Made by a program: the position numbers and the translations under genes. The notes under the pieces were generated by a model. It ran no database searches. It was not told where the DNA came from and saw only the letters and a list, made by a program, of their open reading frames with translations. A stretch of DNA of 64,000 nucleotides from Chaunax sp. Z400 (Eukaryota; Chordata; Actinopteri; Lophiiformes; Chaunacidae): the NCBI GenBank assembly GCA_037577475.1, contig CM075189.1, positions 33,518,179-33,582,178 of the forward strand. The letters are read 5' to 3'. Every line of letters begins with the position of its first letter. The first letter of the stretch is position 1. Below, piece by piece: positions 40,493 to 51,700 of the stretch.

Positions 40493-40780
40493 CTTACCAA
40501 GCCGTGGTTGGGCACAGATGCAGCTGAAACACTGACTGAGGCCTGTCCATCCACTTACACCTACTCCAGAAGAGGAAGGAAGGGCGGAGGGATGGCTGCA
40601 ATCTATAAGTACAAGTATATAGACCTCCTGGAACATCTGTCCCTGCTTTTTTATCCAAATTGTCAGTTACTATCTGTCATTCACATGAGCTATGGTTGTG
40701 GTATTTTAATTGGGATCGACAATCTTCCCAGCAGAGACAACATTTCTAACCCAGATGAACGGGTATCTCACTACAATGAT
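40493..40780 (+). pseudogene. LINE ORF2 endonuclease remnant
   Basis: The frame contains 'LTKPWLGTDAAETLTEACPS' then 'YTYSRRGRKGGGMAAIY', matching the early apurinic-endonuclease blocks of L2/CR1 ORF2 (T-E-T-W-L, then a K-G-G-G segment). 'LLSVIHMSYGCGILIGIDN' follows and corresponds to the G-D-F-N block, here without the Asp-Phe-Asn order. Key catalytic positions are altered. Confidence 0.7.
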
Positions 40781-41639
40781 GGACTACAAAGACGGGTAGC
40801 CAAAGGTACAGGAAGTGGGTGCACTTCCTCTCTCTCCCTCCACTAGAGGTCTGCATAACACATAAGTTCACTGCATGCAGACAGTGTGAGAAGATGCCAA
40901 AGAATTGCTCATGAGTATTTTAAAACGTAACTATTTATATGATGGGTATGCATTCCTTTCATTAATGTTTTGGTCATCCTTCCATAAATACATAATATTG
41001 AATATAGCTGTATGTCTATTATTTTGATTATTTTTGATTTAGGATTGTTCAACAATGATACCGACTGTTTCCCAGCACCACAATTAGAAAACGGGCCTTG
41101 TTGTTGTTGTTATTTTCTTGCTACATTCTGTTTTTCATCTCAATTTGATGGTGAGGAGACCTTATTAAATCCGGTAGTGTGCAATATGGTTAATGGGCAT
41201 TGAGCAATCCTTGGGCTGTAGCTCCGTCACTGGGGAGTCGCAGGCTCCATTTACATTTAAAGATAATTATGCTATTCATGGCCACCGTTTTGGTCGCTGC
41301 ATAATGATGCTCTCCTTAATGCCAGAACTGCTTACTATGCAAGCTTACTTAGTTGTGGTGAAGGCAACACAAGAGTTTTGTGTTGACCTGAGTATCCTCC
41401 TCCTCATTTCTAGAGCACTACTCGATAGAACACTTTCCTGACCTTTAACACCAAAATTGAAAATATTGACCAGGATCTGGTCTTTCCTGGAAATTGAGTT
41501 TCCTGTGATCCCCCTTTGTATCCCCCTATCCAGTTTTAAACCACCCACCCTGACTGACATCTCTTGTCATATTAGAAACATTTAAATCCTCCTGCTGCCA
41601 ATTAGACCCACGTCCTGCTCATTTTGTCAGAGTCTGTCA

Positions 41640-42390
41640 ACCTTAATACTTGTTCTCCTTGATCTGAGCTCTAACTTTAACACAGTTTCCCATAACATCC
41701 TCTCAGATTAACATCCATAGGTATCATTGGCACCCCTCCTACCTGGTTCGGATCTTACCTGTCTGGTTGCACAGAAATCAGAAAACGGTTCTGGTAGATG
41801 CCAAAGCAATTCTAAACAACGTCACAGTTTTACTATGAATATCGACTACTCCACAGTTCCCCTGTCCACACAGGTTAAGTCTGGTTGTCATGACAGTACT
41901 CTAAAGTGCATATTAATAATATCACTTAGTTTGCATATTTCCACCTACACAATATTAGTCGCCTTTGCACATTTCCTACATCTAGCAGCACTGTCACTCT
42001 TGTTCACACTCTGATCACGTCCATATTGATCCCTGCAACTCTATCCTCCCTGGTCTTCCTCACAAACTCCTCCATAAACTAGAAGTGCTCCAGAAATCAG
42101 CTGCCTTTATCACTACCAGAACCTCATTAATGCAACATATTACTCTTGTCCCTCAGCAACTTTCATTGGCTCTCTATGAAATTCCATAGTAATATCAAAA
42201 CCGTGCTTTTTACTTTGAAGACTCTTCACACCCTCTCGTCAACTCAGACCCTCTTCCTCCAGTAATCTCACTGTGCCCTCTGCCTGCTTGACCACCATGG
42301 AACTCCCTCCCAGAAGACATCCATAACAATGACTTCAAATCCTTTAAATACTCGCCTCTTCAAACGTGCCTATTCAGCCTGATTAAAACT
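41640..42390 (+). pseudogene. LINE ORF2 reverse-transcriptase C-terminal remnant
   Basis: The conserved order is still visible across shifting frames. It runs from an F-D-T-V-S-H-like block (about 41675), through a 'WFGSYLSGCTEI'-like block (about 41745) and an H-x-L-I-T-S block (about 42005), to a Q-L-H-W-L-S block (about 42160) and a W-N-S-L-P-E-like region (about 42298). No YADD catalytic motif is readable. Stops in every frame rule out function. Confidence 0.7.
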
Positions 42391-42738
42391 GCAACCGTAT
42401 AATTATTTATTTCTATCTATTTCATCCTACTGTTCTGATATATTCTTGATGTTGACAGATTGTTGTACGTAATGTGTGCTATTGATTCTATTGTGTGTGT
42501 CATAAGGTGTCCTTGACTGCCGTGAAATACATTATTATTATCCTATGAAGACTCAGTTAATCACTTTAACCATGAAATGAAAACAACGCATGACAGCGGT
42601 GTTCCAAATAAAAGCAGGAAAATAATTAGTGAAAAGGTTACTCACAGCATATCACAGCACTGAAACTGTCCTGCTGTAAATAGTGAATGATATTAGAACA
42701 AACCTTAACAACAAACTTTAAGTTCTGATACTTCTTGA

Positions 42739-43250
42739 ATGAGTGCTACATTTGATGCTCTACAATTAATTCAAAATTCTGCCTCAGGAATGTTGACTAT
42801 GACCAAAAGGAGAGAACAAATTATTTATTTTATCTACTCTAAAGTTCCAGAAATGGTTCCCTGTCTTCGTATTGATTTTGAAAGTATTTTATTCATTTAT
42901 AAGGAACTATATGACCTTGGATCAGACTTGGATCAGACAGAAATGCTTCTAGTCTATGAGCAAGTGAGGCCCCTTAGATCCTCTAGCTAAAACATTTGGT
43001 GATGCTGCTTTCAGCTCTTTTTTTAATGTTATTATTCTTATAAAGAGTCCTATTATGTGTAGTATCTCATTGTTTCATTATTCTCTTTCCTTCTTCCTCT
43101 TAATACTACTATAAATCATCTTTTCTTCTTAAAAGGTGTACATTATTCTTCACATCCTTTCTTCGTTTAATCAACCGCTGATAAAGCACTTTGCAACATA
43201 CAAAGTTTGAAAGATGCAATATAAATAAAATGTGGTTGATTGATTGATAC
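42739..43250 (+). mobile_element. Second L2-like LINE 3' fragment
   Basis: The frame at 42739-42990 contains 'LQLIQNSASGMLTMTKRREQ' and 'RIDFESILFIYKELYDLGSD', which follow the C-terminal L2 ORF2 pattern (I-Q-N-A-A-x-x-L-T, then F-K-x-L-L-x-x-Y-K-A-L). 'LVYEQVRPLRSSS' follows. The 3' end has 'AAAGCACTTTG', 'AATATAAATAAAATGTGG' and a TTGA tandem tail. It is distinct from the LINE at 39.6-42.5 kb because its 3' end differs (TTGA tail versus ATT tail). Confidence 0.75.
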
Positions 43251-44276
43251 TAGACTATAACAATAAACCTAATAAATGGCATTTGAGATGTGGCTTACAG
43301 GCAGTAAATGAAAATGTCTCTGTTTCTGACTACTAACGCTTGTATGGTGTGTATTATTTTATACTACACATCATATTTTCACATCGACTATTCTTGTTTT
43401 TTGATCAACTAAAAGGAAACTTTTCATATTATATCTACTCTGCAGTGGCAATATATCAATTTCTGGTGACAGTCATAAGCTCCATCCCTTGTCATTGTGA
43501 GTTTTACAGTATATGGAATGATGATTGAAAACACCTGCAGAGGCTTTAGTTTAAAAGGCCTTTTTCTCACAGCAGATACTTTGAAAGCACAGGTGTAATT
43601 CATAACATGAATAATGACTTCAATCCTTTTTGTGTGAGTGCATGTTGGCTCACTGGTAATGAAAGGTTTCACCTGAGCTTTATAACAAGTCAGACTGTCT
43701 GCTGTAGTAAAGATCTATTGGTGGACAGCTTGTGGTCGGATTTTAAAGATTATGATTACATCTCTGGAAACGCATCAACATTTAATTCATATTCAAAATG
43801 CTCATTCCCCAGAATCCATGTAAAGTTGTTTTTTTTTCTGGGGCTTTCCACTGCATGACAGGGTCTTCATCATATGATGTTTTTGTTTTTCATTTCCCCC
43901 CCCTTGATATTTCATAAACTGATGTGATCTAATTCATTCACTCTTAAATGTCAGTGGCTAAAATATGAATTAACCTTTGTTTGAGGTTTGGTCTGTAATT
44001 ATTACTTTTTGTCAACCTGAGACTCATTGGCCTTTGCTAATCATCTGTAAGGAGTATGCATAAGAACACATTTTCAGTGAGTGCACCCTCCTACACATTT
44101 ATTATATATGTGATGTTTGGGTCTACTGGACCTGCGGAAGATTAAAAAAATAAATTTAAAAAAAAGTAACACTGCTCTGCTACAACTGTGTGAGAGCCTG
44201 AAATTCAGATTGTCTCTTAAAAGAGTCATGCAGCTCAAAAATAAAGTCAAAGTCCGGCTCAGATTGTGTCCTGTAC
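43251..44276. other. Non-coding stretch, nothing assigned
   Basis: No recognised gene or element. Confidence 0.5.
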
Positions 44277-44724
44277 TGTCATGGTCTGTATTTTGGTTAT
44301 CTGTTTCCTGTTTTATTTTGATAGTCTATCCTCCATGTTTTCCTCTGCATTTTCCCACCAGTGTGATTGTCTCCTCCTCCCTGTGTCACCTGTGTATCAT
44401 ACCCTAGTGTATTTAGTCTGTGTGATTCCCTCTGTGAGTTGTCAGTTCGTTAATGTTTTCCTCCCGTGTTCCCTGTGTCCCGTTGTTCTCTGCTTAGCCC
44501 TGCTGTCCCTGTTTAGCACCGTCTCCTCCGTTATCCCTGTGTTGCCTCAGTTCTATGTAAGTTTTGTCCTTGGTTTTTTGTATTTTGCATTTTGTGTTCT
44601 TTGTACCTCCTGTGTTTTTGCGTTTTGCCTTGGTTTGGTTTGCCATTCATTTAATTAAATTCTTCAACTGCACTCCGCCCTTGTGTCGTCTGCATCTGGG
44701 TCCTGCTACTGCTGAACCACAACA
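44277..44724 (+). mobile_element. Solo LTR with perfect 5-bp TSD
   Basis: The 448-bp segment starts TGTCATGG and ends CCACAACA (TG...CA). It is flanked by an exact duplication, TGTAC, at 44272-44276 and 44725-44729. It has a poly(A)-signal-like ATTAAA (44654-44659) and the near-terminal GTCTGCATCTGGGTCCTG motif shared with the 14.5 and 55.9 kb LTRs. No internal retroviral or gypsy coding sequence is adjacent, so LTR-LTR recombination is the likely origin. Confidence 0.85.
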
Positions 44725-46254
44725 TGTACGCCCAGCTAAACAACACTCGAGGGTAAAATCATGCACTACTTTGAGGAGATGTTTTATTTGTTCTGCGCTT
44801 AGTGACATTTCTGCTTTCACCCCATTCAGTTGAGGTTTCTGTCCAGACGAATTGTACCCATTAGCCTTAATAATCCAGACTTCACTGTAAACGTGAACGT
44901 TTTTAAAAGCTTTGCATCATCGCTCTTTCCAATGTGTCTTCCATTAAAAAATCTGTCAAAAAGCCTAGAGTGTCTTTCTGTGGTGATTATGCATATGATG
45001 ATTGATGGTGATGATTCATTTTTAATTCAACATCCATTTCTCAAACATCAGGCCAAACAGACTTGATTTAACAGCTCACCTGAAACACAATGGCTATGTC
45101 TAAAGTCGGTCCACTGTATTTATTTACTATCATATATCTGAGCATCAGAGAAGTGCCCTCCAAAAGGAAGTCATACTGATGCTCTGAGATAAGAGGAATT
45201 AATGGACGTCCTGTATTACTTTTAAAAATGTCAGTCATTGTGAGGTGGATTCACATCAGCTGCTGAAGAGCCGTGATTTCCACCAAGATCTTTATAAAGT
45301 AGAATAGAAAGAATTGTAAGTTTTCTCCCTCAATTGAGGAAATGAAACTCATCATCATTAACTCTGTGTTGCCAACATAAGTCACCTTTAAACTCTTATT
45401 TTTCTTTCTTTTTTTTGTGGCAGAAATCAGAAGAGGCCATGGGTCATGCTGATGTCAGATTCAGAGATGAGCTGATTATGAATACAAACAAGTGTTCTGT
45501 CAGGCTGGATGACTCTGTATACACAATGCACTGAATGTTTTGGCTGTGGGCGCTCTGCTGCAACCCTTTGCATCTGTGCTGCAGCCAGGGCAAGGAAACA
45601 CAAAGAAACACGAACAAGCTAAAGTGACAGGCTGTGAAAGAATTCACACATTCACAGCTCATAAAAAGAAATTTAATATATTTCAAAAAAGGATGTAGTT
45701 TCTAATTTCTGGTGATTTGGAGGCTGTGAGTTTCAAGGTATGTACTGGGTCAATTCAAAGTGACAGAGATTGTGCATGTAAGATATATCCGGGGCAACAT
45801 TTATGATTCCTACAAAAATCCTTTAATGATGCAATGACTGCAATAATTGGATTTTTCCCTTGCAGGTTTTGACTGAAATCCATTCATAAAGCATTGTCTT
45901 AAATATGAATACCTGTAAAATTATTTTGATCACATCACTCAAAAAAGGTTGCTGACACAGGGAATCATCACGGACATACAATAGCACACCTACGCACACA
46001 TTGTTTATATTGTCACTGGGCTAAATATCAATGTAACATGACTTTAATTAGGTTGGGTCACATGTCAAGGGAGACCTCACGTCAGTACAGCCGTCTCAGT
46101 CACACACACAGAATCTGTAATAAGATAACAAATATAATCTTGCCATAGTCTGTTATATTAAGTACTTAATTAACCTTTTGTAACCTGTGATAGATTATTG
46201 GCGTATACATAATTTGTATTTGTCCATCACACACACACAAACATACACACACAA

Positions 46255-46317
<63 letters not shown>

Positions 46318-48160
46318 CGCACAGTCTCTTTTGGAAAATGCGTGATAAACTCTGACCTTGTTTGGTCGCTTGGAGAGAAATTAAATTAATGTAGATTCCT
46401 GGAGTCATGCAGTGTTATCCAATAAATGGAGTGTTCCAAATGAAGTGAATAAGAGAAATCTGGGACAAATATAAACAGGTTAAAGCAGGGCTGCAGATCT
46501 GGGCCTTAGCAGTGCTTTGCTTTGGTACTTTCAAATGTGTGTTGAAAGATGCTTGGTTGCCGTTTTCTGTTTTTACAGCATTATTTCAAAACTGTGCAAT
46601 TTGATTAATATCTCATTGAATCCTTTATTCAATAAACTTCCTAGTTAATCTTAGGAAGAAACATTCTTTGACTCAACCATATGCAGTTTATCAAAGGCTT
46701 TCTTAAGTAATCCTTGTATGCATAGAGTATTTTATTTATTTCCATGCATGGTGCTTCATACGCTCAAATTAAGAGGGAGCTCGTGATGTACGACGCTCCA
46801 TTGGCTTCACCCTTGCTTCAAACGCATGCATTCATTTATAATATGGACACTGTGTGAAACAGTTAAGCAGCAATTATTTCAAATCATTCACTAACATGTT
46901 CTAATCAGCAATTTTTAAGGTTGCCACAGTTAGTTGATGGATATAATGAGCTTATTATGAGTTCCATTTGATAACATTAATTCAAACATCTGTACATGTT
47001 TAATCTGGGTCCTTATTTTCTTCCTATGAAAATTTCTCTCTGCATCTGATTAACCAAAGCAACATGTTTGAAATTAATGGAAAATGCAGCTCACATTTTC
47101 CTTAAACCTAAGATAAAATCTTGAAAACAGTTTGTCCAACAGTCTGTCCAACAGCTGAAAACTCGAAAACATTCTATTTCTAATAATATAAAGCATATAA
47201 GATCAATAATAATGAGAGTTGTGGTATATGTGCTCCATAAGTAAGCAACTAATCAAAATTATTATTACTTTATATTTTTTTCTTTTCACTACAGTTTGGT
47301 TCTTATACTTAAATAAACTGTGTTAAATGATAGTTGGCTTGTTCCTACCAGAGCTTTATGTAACACTGTGAGACTACAGAGTGGGTGTAATTATTTCATT
47401 TAATTGGTTTCCTGTTCATTGCTGCGTTTGCTGCTATTGCATTAATATATGACAGTGAGTGTACAATGTGAATGTGTAGATATCTGAATATAAATCTCAA
47501 ATATGGACCCACCATCATACTAATAGGATTTACTTCAGGTGACAAAAAGATTTCTCTGCAATTAGAGTCATGGTTGGTTCAAGGATAACTAGGAGGGCGA
47601 ACTCTCGTCCAAGAAGTGATACGAGGATCGAGTTGAGGGCGGTCATAAAAAAAGAAAAAAAATGTGCTGACACTGAAACAGGATGGGTCAGGATCTACTT
47701 TTAATTAATGTTATGTGGTTCCCCGCATATCCCAAAGGTCAGACATGCAGTTCAGATTCATAAAATGAAAGTGGAGTAGGGTTGGGGGGTATGATGGCAT
47801 GTGCAATGTGTCCACTGGTAGATATGTGCCATTCCTGATTCCACCATTAAATCTGACACTTGGTGGCGTTATCACCACAGAAGAAAAGACTGACAAGAAA
47901 ACACACGAAGAAAAGCTAAAGTGTAAATACAGAACAGGGGGCATGGATACTATATATCCTGGCCTTCTGGCAGAAACCTGGACATAACAAGGTTTCAACA
48001 TATGTAAGAGTCATTTAGCAGCTGTAGCAATTCTAGACCTCCCATGTGTGACTGTTAAAGGATTTTACACCAAGAACTTTAGTCACTATCATTGGATGGA
48101 CAATGCCTTTCATTCATTAAATATTTATAACTTCACTTTACCATTTTAGGAAAAAAAATG
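44725..48160. other. Non-coding stretch
   Basis: Apart from the CA microsatellite at 46228-46322, nothing is recognised. Hand-counted CpG is very low (about 6 in 47041-47640). Confidence 0.5.
46228..46322. repeat. CA microsatellite
   Basis: Long (CA)n with AAAC and ATAC interruptions at its 5' part and a 50-base nearly perfect core. Confidence 0.95.
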
Positions 48161-48408
48161 TTCAGGGAGCAAAGTGTACAACCTGTGCTCCATCTTTTCA
48201 ACGAGCAGCTTCTTAAGCTGCAGGATGATGGCAGCTCATCAAGGGCCTCACTGAGTACCTGAATGAAAAATATGCTGAACCATTCACCCATGAGCTGCTT
48301 GATTTAACTCCCCCCCTTGACCCTCTCTTTAAAATCACATATATTAAGACCCAGAGGGTGGATTACATTAAGTCCAAAGCTGCAACAGAGATGGAGTCTC
48401 ATGGCTGA
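48161..48408 (+). pseudogene. ZBED-like hAT transposase remnant
   Basis: After one frameshift (about 48237) the frame reads 'IKGLTEYLNEKYAEPFTHEL', then 'LDPLFKITYI' and 'DYIKSKAATEME'. This follows the ZBED/hAT pattern 'YL-x-E-K-Y', 'L-D-P-R-F-K', then 'I-K-x-x-A-x-x-E-M', just before the C-terminal dimerisation region. The Arg of L-D-P-R-F-K is replaced by Leu. A stop follows at 48406. The upstream catalytic region is absent. It is directly followed by a minisatellite that seems to have grown from the next coding segment. Confidence 0.7.
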
Positions 48409-48411
48409 ACA

Positions 48412-48712
48412 GGCAGAGTCTGCAGAGGGAGTGTCCATTCTAGGCAGAGTCTGCAGAGGGAGTCTCCATTCGAGTCTGCAGAGGGAGTCTCCATTCTAGG
48501 CAGAGTCTGCAGATGGAGTCTCCATTCTAGACAGTCTGCAGAGGGAGTCTCCATTCTAGGCAGAGTCTGCAGAGGGAGTCTCCATTCTAGACAGAGTCTG
48601 CAGATGGAGTCTCCATTCTAGGCAGAGTCTGCAGAGGGAGTCTCCATTTGAGTCTGCAGAGGGAGTCTCTATTCTAGGCAGAGTCTGCAGAGGGAGTCTC
48701 CATTTGCTGCAG
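48412..48712 (+). repeat. Minisatellite, 31-bp unit, about 10 copies
   Basis: The unit consists of CAGAGTCTGCAGAGGGAGTC followed by TCCATTCTAGG. Several units are shortened by loss of the CTAGGCA part, and variants with GATGGAGTC alternate with GAGGGAGTC. Frames across it are repeat translations. Confidence 0.95.
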
Positions 48713-51700
48713 ATGTCACAGACATGCCAGGGTGTCATCAGGGCAGCTGCTTCAAAACTGCATCCCAGCACGACCAGGCTGTTCCTCGGTCAGATGTGCA
48801 AGACATTCAAGACACAATGACAATTCTCTCTGACCAATCAGTGGTCTGCAGTGTGTCACGTGACTTTTTAGGGCCTGCTCAGCTTTTTTGGAACCTTAAC
48901 AGAGGTGATACAAAAAAATAGTGATTTAATGCACAACCCAGGGAGCATGCTAAGAGATCAAAATCAATGGCACCCAAGATTTTAGGTTACTCACACATCA
49001 GGTTGGGTGTGTCTTCATTGGTGATTCCTACATTTTATATGTTGCTGAGGAACTTCTGCCGTCATTGAGGTGTGTGATAACTTTCCTCTCTTTCAGCTCA
49101 AAAATACTTGAAGAACTCACTGAAAGAGGCTGAGTGGTTATCAGGTTATAGATGAACCAAAAGCAGATTGTGGATCATTTTGCACAAAGCGCACGGATTG
49201 ACGGTCAAACAGGTGATTACAACATGAAGCATTGTGTGCAAACTGCGCAGCTGGATTTGCTGTAATGTGCGTATTTGTGCCTGCAGCCGCTGTGGAGTTT
49301 CTATTCTTTAAACATATGTGTGCTGTTTGCTCTGGTGATGTCTCTCCAGTTACAGTAGCAGCTATTTTATGTTTTTATTGCTTACTGCACCTCTGCTGTG
49401 TCCATCTTTCTATAAATTGTTGGTCATTGTGTTGCATTATTTGTTATATTTAACTATGAATTAATCATTTGTGTTTAAATAGTTTTGTCCTATTTCCTGC
49501 TTATTTGAGGCCATGCAGAGTAAGGGCAGTGTGTATTTATATCTAATAACCAGTGATTTTCACAGGCTGGTGATTTAAATAGATATAACATTTCTACTTT
49601 GGACTGTGAGGGTGCACATGTATTTTTCTTTTTGTATTGCATGTGTACATGTACAGCAGGAAATCCTGTTGGGTGAGCTTTGTGTGTTGTTGTTCTCTCT
49701 TTTTTTTCTTCATTGAGGTGCGTGCAAAACTGTGCCAGAGTAAACAACATCAGGCCCTCCAGCAGGATCCAACAGAACCAGGTCAGCGAGAAAAAGACAC
49801 AGCATGAGAGAGAAGTAAAGAAAAAGAGGTAGTGACAAATGGTGACAGATTGAGAGAATGAAAGTGAGGGAGGGGAGGTTCAAGAGGGCTGCCATACCTC
49901 CTCCTTAGCAGAAACAAAGAAGAGAGGCTGATGGTTTACCATCATGGGGTGGAGGAAGGAGGATCAGACCGAATTAGTCCAGAAGGAGAAAATGGCAGAT
50001 ATATGAGAAAGATGTGAGTAATAAGTAGGGAGGACGTGGGATGGAGGAAAAGCAGAAAGTTTCTGCTCTGGGGCAGATGGCTGTCTGATTCTCAGAGTGC
50101 TCAGCATAATGCAGCTCTACAGAAGACTGTGGCTCCCCATCCAGAGCTGCTCTGTCTGAGAGAGTCGCGATTCTAAAAACTGTCTGCAGGTGCAATGTCT
50201 AACTGTGTAGCCTAGTTTAAACTCTTTACAGCTCTTGGAAAGATCTATAGCTAGGAGACGTTATAGGCGAGGTCTCCCAGGCCACCTGTCTCACCTCTGC
50301 TTCATGAACACATGTGAACAGAGTTGACGTCAGAACTCTACATGGTTTCACATGTTGCAGTTTGATGAATGAATGCAGAGCTTTACCTGCTCTATAATAA
50401 TAATAATACCTATAAATGCAAAGATGTTGAGGTGAAGATATCCTGATATATGGTGGTTGTGGGAAACGTGAACGCCTGCAGCTAACGTCACATCTCTGAA
50501 CCTCACAAGTATCCAGCACATTTTAATAGGAGGAGGAGTAACCCAGGGCTGCATGCTAGCGAAGACTCCCATCAATCACTAATCAACTGAATGCAAGAGC
50601 CACTACAAAGCTGGTACATCACATTTTGCAACACAAACTCAATATAAAGTGAATAATTGGTGAACACAGAAATTCCTTCTGTGTTATTCTGACTACAATT
50701 GCAGCAATTTATCCAAAGCACACCGACCCATACTATGAGCTGCTAGTGTCTTGTTCCAGGACACATCAACATGTGGACACTGTGGGGATTGAACTGTCAA
50801 CCTCGTGATAAATGGACAACGTGCTGCACCACCTGTGTGAATAATGAGAGGTGAAAATTCACTTTGACTCAATTTGAGCACATTAAATGTTAGTTATTAC
50901 GCAAAAGGAGGTTTTATTTGACCACAGACTTTTAGACCAGTTTGCTCACTTGCACTTGTGAAGGGAGAAGTGTTGTACACAGCTAGTCAGTGTTGCTGGT
51001 AAATGCTGGAGGAACCATTCCATAGTTCCAAAGCTTACTTTTAAGAACCCTTATGTTCATTGTATCCACAACGTAAGAACTAGAAATCACTGTCGTTACT
51101 AGGATTCGGTTCAGTGGAACATTTTAGCTCCCTATTCAGAGTCAGTATTCTCCCAACACAAGAGGAACCATTAGTGATGTGAGTGTAAATGGATTGGTTG
51201 AACACATGAGCTGAGATTTTTGAAAAGCAGTGCGAAGAGTAAGTTGTGTAAACAGCTTGAGACGATAGCCTTAATATATCAACAAAACACAGACATTCAA
51301 CATGTCAGGGTTCATATGCAAACATAAAGAGGCTTTTGAAGGTACTTAGTTCCTGCAGGAGGTCCTCAGACCACAGAGTCCCCTGAAATGTTTGGTCTAA
51401 TGAGAAGGAGTTAATGCTTCCTGTAGACCTAGAGCTATAATCGGAAGTCGTTTACAGCAGGGATTAAAACTTTACCCTTCTCTGAAGATGTCTTGTGAAT
51501 AGTGACTTAGGACGAGTCCTATCCCATCTATTAGGAAGAATTATCATTATTTCCATTCTGCTTGCATAACATTCATATATCAGACTGAAAATCAGTGATT
51601 CAGATCTGGTAGGATTTCAGGAAACATGGCACATCACATCACATGTCAAGCGAATGATCTAGGATACTCTTGAAGGAACCCTCAAGACGTTTTTTTTCTG

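Larger units (their letters stand above)
39640..42545 (+). mobile_element. Decayed CR1/L2-group LINE (ORF1 esterase plus ORF2)
   Basis: The element reads 5'-3' on the plus strand. In order it has: a CxxC/coiled-coil style ORF1 start ('CDNCLHLSQKITELEGR', about 39719); an SGNH-esterase-like ORF1 segment; an endonuclease segment; the reverse-transcriptase C-terminal part; and a 3' end running into an ATTATTATT tail (about 42530-42540). An esterase ORF1 is known from CR1/L2-group LINEs. Frames are broken by many stops and shifts, and most of the endonuclease-to-RT interval (about 40850-41600) is missing or unrecognisable. The 5' border is approximate and no TSD was found. Confidence 0.8.

Noticed and set aside
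44266..44658. 130-codon hydrophobic frame resembling a membrane protein
   Set aside because: It lies within the solo LTR, whose T-rich sequence gives Phe/Leu/Val/Cys-rich translations.
46166..46408. Val-Cys repeat frame
   Set aside because: Translation of the CA microsatellite.
48317..48771. Repetitive frames on both strands
   Set aside because: Translations of the 31-bp minisatellite.
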